From Micromonospora echinospora (GTDB lineage Bacteria; Actinomycetota; Actinomycetes; Mycobacteriales; Micromonosporaceae): a stretch of DNA of 64,000 bases. Both the position numbers and the translations under genes were made by a program. The notes under the pieces are model-generated. The model did no database searches, was not told the DNA's origin, and saw only the letters and a program-made list of their open reading frames with translations. Position 1 is the first letter of the stretch, and each line of letters starts with the position of its first letter. The stretch is taken from positions 6,713,501 through 6,777,500 of the forward strand of contig NZ_JACHJC010000001.1 in assembly GCF_014203425.1 (NCBI RefSeq). Reading direction: 5' to 3'. Positions 57,218 through 64,000 of this stretch are shown here, piece after piece.

Positions 57218-57292
57218 GATCAACACCAGCTCGGCGAAATGGTCATATCGCGGAGCCTCTGATGCCACCACTTCCGGGAACTGGTGTTGATC
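57218..57292. repeat. GATCAACACCAG palindromic element
   Basis: Terminal arms GATCAACACCAG and CTGGTGTTGATC are perfect; the pairing continues with mismatches to about 26 bases per arm around a short centre. It lies between the convergent WhiB and molybdopterin oxidoreductase genes. It has the same architecture as the GATCATGA repeats but a different sequence. Confidence 0.7.
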
Positions 57293-57314
57293 TTTCGAGG
57301 GTGGGCGGCGGTGG

Positions 57315-58907
57315 TCAGGTGACCGTGACTCGCACTGTGTGCCAGCCGGTTGCGCCGTCGGGGGCGACCGGGGCCCGCTGTTCCGTCTGGGTCTCGCCGG
57401 TCGCGTCCGTCGCCCGCACCTGAAGCGTGTGCTCGCCCGGCGTGGCGTCCCACCGCCAGGACCACTGCACCCAGGTGTCCGCCGACACCGCCGGGGCCAG
57501 CGTCGCCTCCTGCCACGGGCCGCCGTCGACACGTACCTCGACGCGCCGGACACCGCGGTGCTGCGCCCACGCCACACCGGCGACAGTCACCGGACCCGCG
57601 GCGGGACGGCTGCGAGGCCGGGGCGTGTCGATCCGGGACTGCGTCTTGATCGGCCCCTGCGCGGACCAGCCGCGCGGCACCCAGTACGCGTCGAAGTCGG
57701 CGAAGCTGGTCAGCTCCAGCTCGGTGAGCCACTTGCAGGCCGAGACGTACCCATAGAGGCCGGGCACCACCATCCGCACCGGGAAGCCGTGCCGGATCGG
57801 CAACGGCTCGCCGTTCATACCGACCGCGAGCAGCGCGTCCCGCCCGTCGCGCAGCACCGAGGTGGGCGTGCCGCAGGTCCAGCCGTCGACGGCCCGGCCG
57901 ACCACCTGGTCCGCGCCGTCCTCCGGGTCGGCCTCGTCGAGCAGTTCCTTGATCGGTACGCCGAGCCAGCGCGCGTTGCCGATCAGGTCGCCGCCCACCT
58001 CGTTGGAGACGCAGGCGAGCGTCACGTAGCGCTCGACCATCGGACGGGCGAGCAGGTCGTCGAAGCTCAGCTCGATCGGGTTGCGGACCCGCCCGTGGAT
58101 GCGCAGCCGCCAGGTGACCGGGTCCACCTGCGGCACCACCAGCGCGGTGTCGATCCGGTAGAACTCCCGGTTCGGCGTGACGTACGGCGCGAGCCGGGAC
58201 AGCGACAGGTCGGCTCCGGCCGGCAGCGGTGGGGCAGGCACGGCCGGGGCGGGCAGCGTCACCGCGTCCCGGGCCGTCGACACGCCGCGCCGGCCGGCCA
58301 GCCAGTGCCCGCCCAGCCCGGCCACCGCAGCCGCGCCGGTGAGCAGCCCGGCGCCACGCAGGAACCGTCGTCGCGACTCCGCGTCGTCGGGCCGGGCCGG
58401 CTCCCAGCCGCCCGGCGTCTCCCCCTCCCGGGCAAGCGCGGCGACCGCCGGAGGCGGCGCGGACGGCAAATCGGCGCCCAGCGGGCCGGCCACGAACGCC
58501 CAGAGCGTCAGCGCGCCGAGACCGCCGCCGACCAGTGCGGGCAGCGCGTCGAACGCGTCAGCGCCGGCCCGGCTCAGCGCGGCGGCGACACCGAGCGCGG
58601 CGAACGCGGCGATGCCGGCCAGGCCGATCGCCAGCCGCCGGACCGCCGCCAGACCGAGCAGCGCCCCGAAGGCGGCCAGCAGCAGCGCCGTCCCGATCAG
58701 CAGCGCGATCTTGTCGTACGTGCCGAAGACGCTGATGGCGAACTGTTTGAGCGGCTCGGGCACCAGGTCGACGACGAGTCCGCCGACGGCGACGAGCGGA
58801 GCCGACCGGGGGCCGGTCAGGACCGCCACGGGTTCGGCGGCGCCGAGCGCCACCACGGCGGCGACGACACCGGCCAGCGCCGCGCGGCGGCGGGAGAGGG
58901 TGCTCAC
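57315..58907 (-). CDS. Membrane-anchored molybdopterin-dependent oxidoreductase (sulfite-oxidase-like)
   Basis: This 530-residue protein has four N-terminal membrane helices (to about residue 140), a linker with RRRFLRGAG just before a hydrophobic stretch (Tat-like), and a molybdopterin domain. The Mo-ligating cysteine is in TLACVSNEVGG, and HGFPVRMVVPGLYGYVSACK is typical of the family. A dimerisation domain closes the protein. The donor or acceptor is unknown; sulfite or methionine-sulfoxide-type chemistry is possible by family. Confidence 0.85.
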   Translation of the reverse strand: MSTLSRRRAALAGVVAAVVALGAAEPVAVLTGPRSAPLVAVGGLVVDLVPEPLKQFAISVFGTYDKIALLIGTALLLAAFGALLGLAAVRRLAIGLAGIAAFAALGVAAALSRAGADAFDALPALVGGGLGALTLWAFVAGPLGADLPSAPPPAVAALAREGETPGGWEPARPDDAESRRRFLRGAGLLTGAAAVAGLGGHWLAGRRGVSTARDAVTLPAPAVPAPPLPAGADLSLSRLAPYVTPNREFYRIDTALVVPQVDPVTWRLRIHGRVRNPIELSFDDLLARPMVERYVTLACVSNEVGGDLIGNARWLGVPIKELLDEADPEDGADQVVGRAVDGWTCGTPTSVLRDGRDALLAVGMNGEPLPIRHGFPVRMVVPGLYGYVSACKWLTELELTSFADFDAYWVPRGWSAQGPIKTQSRIDTPRPRSRPAAGPVTVAGVAWAQHRGVRRVEVRVDGGPWQEATLAPAVSADTWVQWSWRWDATPGEHTLQVRATDATGETQTEQRAPVAPDGATGWHTVRVTVT

Positions 58908-58987
58908 GGCATCCAGTCTGGTCGACTCGCGGGGACGGCTGCCAATTCCGTCAGCGTTCCGTAAGGGGACCCGGCCCGGGAAAGCCG

Positions 58988-59021
58988 TCAGGGCACACCA
59001 CCGGTCGGCGGTGTGCCCTGA
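58988..59021. terminator. Terminator of groEL
   Basis: Twelve-base arms (TCAGGGCACACC and GGTGTGCCCTGA) with a 10-base loop begin 21 bases after the groEL stop on the minus strand. Confidence 0.75.
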
Positions 59022-59042
59022 CGTCGAGCCGTACTCCTCGGG

Positions 59043-61074
<2,032 letters not shown>

Positions 61075-61208
61075 ACCCTCCCGGGTACTTGGTGTCGTTG
61101 CCGGCCGGCGTGCCGACCAGCGTCAATCTGCCACATGCCACCGGGCGGGGCCGTCGTCGCGGGTGCCGGTCCGCCTGGCGCTCAACTCCCGGGCACCAGG
61201 CCCGGGCG

Positions 61209-61235
61209 TTGGCACCCTCAGGGTGAGAGTGCTAA
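61209..61235 (-). promoter_or_regulatory. CIRCE operator, downstream copy
   Basis: TTGGCACCC, nine bases (61218-61226), GAGTGCTAA: the right half is a perfect CIRCE half-site and the left half has two changes from TTAGCACTC. It lies just downstream of the -10 box relative to groES, so HrcA bound here would block transcription start. Confidence 0.8.
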
Positions 61236-61239
61236 TCGC

Positions 61240-61268
61240 AGGTTATTCCTCGGCTAGCACTCCGTCAA
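61240..61268 (-). promoter_or_regulatory. groESL promoter
   Basis: On the minus strand TTGACG (61268-61263) and TAACCT (61245-61240) are separated by exactly 17 bases. The -35 box lies in the 9-base spacer of the upstream CIRCE copy, and the downstream CIRCE follows the -10 box. Confidence 0.75.
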
Positions 61269-61280
61269 GGAGAGTGCCAA
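61254..61280 (-). promoter_or_regulatory. CIRCE operator, upstream copy
   Basis: CTAGCACTC, nine bases (61263-61271), GAGTGCCAA: two half-sites of the HrcA operator, each with one change from consensus. The promoter -35 box is in its spacer. Confidence 0.85.
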
Positions 61281-61328
61281 CGCGTCGCCCTCCGTGTCGC
61301 GCCGAAACCGGGCCGGGACAATGGGCGC

Positions 61329-62561
61329 GTGGATCTCGACCAGCTCGCCGCGCTGCGTACCCCCGAGGGGTCGGCCGCGCTCGCCGCGGCCGCTCGGGTG
61401 GCCGGCGGCGACCCGCTGGCGGCGGCCGCCGCGCTGCGCTCGGCCGGGATTCCGGGCGACCTCGCCGCCGCCGCGCTGACCCAGGCGGAGCTGCGCCGCC
61501 GCGCGGTCGGCAAGTTCGGCGCGGCCGCCGCCGGGATGTTCCTCACCCGGCCCGGGCTGGAGCAGGCCACCCGCGGGGTGGTCGCCGACCGGCGGGCCGC
61601 GCGGCTGCGCGCCGCGGGCGTGACCACCCTGGCCGACCTGGGCTGCGGCCTGGGCGCCGACGCGCTCGCTTCGGCCCGCGCCGGGATCCGGGTGTACGCG
61701 GTGGAGGCCGACCCGCTGACCGCCGCGATGGCCGCCGCGAACGCCGGGGCCGCCGGGCTGGCGGAACTGGTGACCGTCGAGTGCGGCGACGCCACGGCGT
61801 TCGACGTGAGCCGGGTCGACGGCGCGTTCTGCGATCCGGCGCGGCGGCGGGCCGGCACCGGGCGGCGCGTCTTCGACCCGAGGGCCTACTCACCGCCGTG
61901 GGACTTCGTCACCGGCCTGGCCGCGCGGGTGCCGCGCACCGTGGTGAAGGTGGCGCCGGGCCTGGACCACGCGCTGATCCCGGCGGGCGCCGAGGCGGAG
62001 TGGGTGAGCGTGGACGGCGACCTGGTGGAGGCGGCGCTGTGGTGCGGCGAGCTGGCCGGCGTCCCCCGCCGCGCCACAGTGCTGCGCGAGAAGGAAGGGC
62101 CCCTTCTTAACGCCTCCGGTAGTAAAAGGGTCCCTTCCTATCACCTCACCGGCACTGGGGCGGCCGAGGCGCCGGTGGGGCCGGTCCGGCGGTTCCTGTA
62201 CGACCCGGACCCGGCCGTGGTGCGCGCGCACCTGGTCGCCGAGCTGGCCACGGATCTCGACGCCACGCTCGCCGACCCGTCGATCGCCTACCTGTACGCC
62301 GACGAGGCCCGGCCCACCCCGTTCGCCCGCTGCCTGGAGATCACCGACGTGCTGCCGTTCTCGCTGAAGCGGCTGCGCGCCCTGCTGCGGGAGCGGCGGG
62401 TCGGCCGGGTCGAGATCCGCAAGCGCGGGTCGGCCCTGGAGCCGGAGAAGCTGCGCCGTGACCTGCGACTCTCCGGCAACGCGGCGGCGGACCTGGTGCT
62501 GACCCGGGTCGCGGGCGACCCCACGGTGCTCGTCTGCCGGCCGGTCCCGGCCGGCGGCTGA
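61329..62561 (+). CDS. THUMP-like class I SAM-dependent methyltransferase
   Basis: This 410-residue protein has an N-terminal helical part, a SAM-binding motif (LADLGCGLGADALA, about residues 96-109) and an acidic loop VEADPL. A CDPARR motif IV follows, then a C-terminal THUMP-like region (SLKRLRALLRERRVGRVEIRKRG). Substrate unknown. GTG 61329 begins the domain. Residues about 254-272 are encoded by a copy of the palindromic repeat, inserted in frame between two otherwise conserved regions. Confidence 0.85.
   Translation: MDLDQLAALRTPEGSAALAAAARVAGGDPLAAAAALRSAGIPGDLAAAALTQAELRRRAVGKFGAAAAGMFLTRPGLEQATRGVVADRRAARLRAAGVTTLADLGCGLGADALASARAGIRVYAVEADPLTAAMAAANAGAAGLAELVTVECGDATAFDVSRVDGAFCDPARRRAGTGRRVFDPRAYSPPWDFVTGLAARVPRTVVKVAPGLDHALIPAGAEAEWVSVDGDLVEAALWCGELAGVPRRATVLREKEGPLLNASGSKRVPSYHLTGTGAAEAPVGPVRRFLYDPDPAVVRAHLVAELATDLDATLADPSIAYLYADEARPTPFARCLEITDVLPFSLKRLRALLRERRVGRVEIRKRGSALEPEKLRRDLRLSGNAAADLVLTRVAGDPTVLVCRPVPAGG
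62088..62144 (+). repeat. Palindromic repeat element, copy D, inside a coding region
   Basis: The sequence GGAAGGGCCCCTTCTTAACG, followed by CCTCCGGTAG, is identical to part of copy C; the second half (AAAAGGGTCCCTTCC) is partly diverged. The frame stays open: the element adds about 18-19 residues (EGPLLNASGSKRVPS) to the THUMP-like methyltransferase. Confidence 0.85.
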
Positions 62562-62614
62562 CCCCGATGCGGTTTCGGCTCGCGACCGGCCGGCGACGGG
62601 GCTAACTTGATCCG

Positions 62615-63094
62615 GTGGCGGGCCCTGGCACTCCGGCGATCGCGTTGCTGAGCAAGCGGAAGATCGCCCACAGCACCCACACCTACGACGTCTCGCCGGA
62701 CGCGCCGAACTACGGCGCGCTGGTCGCCGCGGCGCTCGGCGTGGCGCCGGAGCGCGTGTTCAAGTCGCTCGTCACCGAGGTCGACGGCGGGTTGACAGTG
62801 GCGGTGGTGCCGGTGACCGGCGAGCTGGACCTGAAGGCGCTCGCCGCCGCGGTGGGCGGCAAGCGAGCGGCGATGGCGGATCGCGCGGTGGCGGAGCGGG
62901 CGACCGGGTACGTACGGGGCGGGATCAGCCCGCTGGGCCAGCGCAAGCGGCTACCGACAGTCGTCGACTCCTCGGCGATGGCGCACCCGACCGTGTACGT
63001 CTCGGCGGGCCGCCGGGGCCTGCAGGTGCAGCTCACGCCGACGGATCTGGTGACGCTCACCGGGGCGGCCACGGCATCGATCGCCGCCGTCTGA
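62615..63094 (+). CDS. ybaK: Cys-tRNA(Pro) deacylase YbaK
   Basis: This 159-residue editing enzyme removes cysteine misattached to tRNA-Pro. The family pattern is clear: KSLVTEVDGG with the conserved lysine, GGKRAAMADRAVAERATGYV, GGISPLGQRKRLPTVVD, and SAGRRGLQVQL. GTG 62615; the spacing from the upstream methyltransferase is 53 bp and the two may be co-transcribed. Confidence 0.93.
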   Translation: MAGPGTPAIALLSKRKIAHSTHTYDVSPDAPNYGALVAAALGVAPERVFKSLVTEVDGGLTVAVVPVTGELDLKALAAAVGGKRAAMADRAVAERATGYVRGGISPLGQRKRLPTVVDSSAMAHPTVYVSAGRRGLQVQLTPTDLVTLTGAATASIAAV

Positions 63095-63178
63095 CGGACC
63101 TCGTGACGGTACGTGTGGGAGCGTTCCCGGAACGCGCCCGCCCGGCGGTGTCTCGCGGGTGACAACCGCGTTGCTGAA

Positions 63179-63197
63179 TTGTTACCGCCGCCAACAA
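63179..63197 (+). promoter_or_regulatory. Possible operator of the sugar-binding protein gene
   Basis: TTGTT and AACAA, nine bases apart, form a small inverted repeat about 100 bases before the start of the sugar-binding lipoprotein gene. Repressors of the ROK and LacI families use similar sites. Evidence is weak. Confidence 0.25.
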
Positions 63198-63298
63198 ACT
63201 TCTGACCTCGGCAGTCTTGCGGCCCATGGGAGGTGAGGAATACGTTGCCGGACACAACAAAACATCACCACTCCCCCACCTCCGAAAGGACCCTGCAC

Positions 63299-64000
63299 AT
63301 GCGCAAGGGCTTCCTCACCTTCGCGGCCGTCGGTCTCCTCGCGACCGGCAGCATGGCCGCCTGTGGTGACAACGGCGGTTCTTCCGACGAGGCCGGCGGC
63401 TCCAACGCCAAGAAGCCGAAGATCGGCGTGATCCTGCCCGACAGCAAGTCCTCCGCCCGCTGGGAGGGCGCGGACCGCAAGTACCTCAAGGCGGCGTTCG
63501 ACGCGGCGGGCGTCGAGTCCGACATCCAGAACGCGCAGAACGACAAGACCGCGTTCCAGACCATCGCCGACCAGATGATCACCAGTGGCGTCAACGTCCT
63601 GATGATCGTCAACCTGGACTCCGGCACCGGCAAGGCCGTGCTCGACAAGGCCAAGTCGCAGGGCGTGGCGACCATCGACTACGACCGGCTGACCCTGGGC
63701 GGCTCCGCCCAGTACTACGTCAGCTTCGACAACGAGGCGGTCGGCAAGCTCCAGGGCGAGGGCCTGAGCAAGTGCCTGACCGACAAGGGCGTCAAGAACC
63801 CGTCGATCTCGTACCTCAACGGCTCGCCGACGGACAACAACGCCACCCTGTTCAAGAACGGGTACGACTCGGTGCTCAAGCCGAAGTTCGACTCGAAGGA
63901 GTACACCAAGGTCGCCGACGACCCGGTACCGGCGTGGGACAACGCGCAGGCCGCCACGATCTTCGAGCAGCAGATGACCAAGGCCGGCGGCAAGATCGAC
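63299..64000 (+). CDS. Sugar ABC transporter substrate-binding lipoprotein (partial, runs off the end)
   Basis: The first 234 residues of a periplasmic-binding-protein type I sugar receptor of the XylF/ChvE kind. It has lipobox MAAC (Cys22), KIGVILPDSKSSARWEGADR, a NLDSGTGKAVLDKAKSQGV segment and TIDYDRL. ATG 63299 follows GAAAGGA. The stop, and probably the ATPase and permease genes, lie beyond the window. Xylose is a candidate ligand by family resemblance only. Confidence 0.9.
   Translation, partial: MRKGFLTFAAVGLLATGSMAACGDNGGSSDEAGGSNAKKPKIGVILPDSKSSARWEGADRKYLKAAFDAAGVESDIQNAQNDKTAFQTIADQMITSGVNVLMIVNLDSGTGKAVLDKAKSQGVATIDYDRLTLGGSAQYYVSFDNEAVGKLQGEGLSKCLTDKGVKNPSISYLNGSPTDNNATLFKNGYDSVLKPKFDSKEYTKVADDPVPAWDNAQAATIFEQQMTKAGGKID

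Noticed and set aside
61227..61262. Single long inverted repeat GAGTGCTAA ... CTAGCACTC
   Set aside because: The halves are in the opposite order from CIRCE. They belong instead to two separate, correctly oriented CIRCE elements (61209-61235 and 61254-61280).

Overview
The window reads as one chromosomal segment of a GC-rich filamentous actinomycete, most likely Micromonosporaceae (Micromonospora or a close relative). The grounds are near-exclusive G/C third codon positions, many GTG starts, a WhiB-family protein, a BldM-like regulator, a GroEL with a His-rich tail beside groES under CIRCE control, DUF5319, DUF6350 and GuaB3. The order groES-groEL / WhiB / DUF5319 / guaB / guaB3 / GMC oxidoreductase recalls the groEL1-whiB3-guaB2-guaB3-choD neighbourhood of mycobacteria. 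I see no prophage, transposase, tRNA, rRNA or CRISPR array. The species call is inference, since no search could be run.

Layout. 1-6.3 kb: a partial CDS, an APS kinase fused to a degraded ATP-sulfurylase domain, a DeoR regulator coupled to galT, icd, and a metallo-beta-lactamase-fold hydrolase. 6.4-8.4 kb: mdh and folD. 8.8-14.4 kb: an oligopeptide-type ABC operon (SBP-B-C-D-F). 14.6-25.5 kb: a small secreted protein, purNH, small membrane proteins (dispanin-like, DUF4190), DUF6350, sucCD, a stand-alone B12-binding protein and two M23 peptidases. 25.5-28.6 kb: pcrA/uvrD, then a chorismate mutase gene behind a Phe/Tyr leader-peptide attenuator. 28.6-34.5 kb: a second, paralogous oligopeptide ABC operon in the opposite orientation. 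35-39.4 kb: a PspC-type sensor kinase and LuxR response regulator, divergent from a PspC/LiaF-like protein. 39.6-41.9 kb: phosphatidylserine decarboxylase (with an unusual N-terminal half) facing phosphatidylserine synthase. 42-44.7 kb: two double-Nudix proteins and a third PspC protein. 44.7-55 kb: guaA, GMC oxidoreductase, LCP protein, two M1 peptidases, guaB3, guaB. 55-58.9 kb: DUF5319, a BldM-like regulator, a WhiB protein and a membrane-anchored molybdopterin oxidoreductase. 59-64 kb: groEL, groES with two CIRCE boxes, a THUMP-like methyltransferase, YbaK, and a truncated sugar-binding lipoprotein.

How the genes work together. purH/purN with guaA/guaB/guaB3 cover late purine and GMP synthesis, and folD supplies the one-carbon units. 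icd, sucCD and mdh are TCA-cycle genes. pssA and psd together make phosphatidylethanolamine. LCP, the M23 peptidases and the PspC/LiaF-like set concern the envelope. 

The most unusual content is non-coding or nearly so. (1) A palindromic element of about 57 bp occurs four times: three times at gene 3' ends and once in frame inside a methyltransferase gene. (2) A second palindromic family includes one copy embedded in a 109-bp inverted repeat between the Nudix genes. (3) A mini-cistron ending in ERSEVR bridges permease B and permease C in both oligopeptide operons. (4) A complete attenuator with visible terminator and antiterminator pairings precedes the chorismate mutase gene. Most of the remaining genes are ordinary housekeeping genes.
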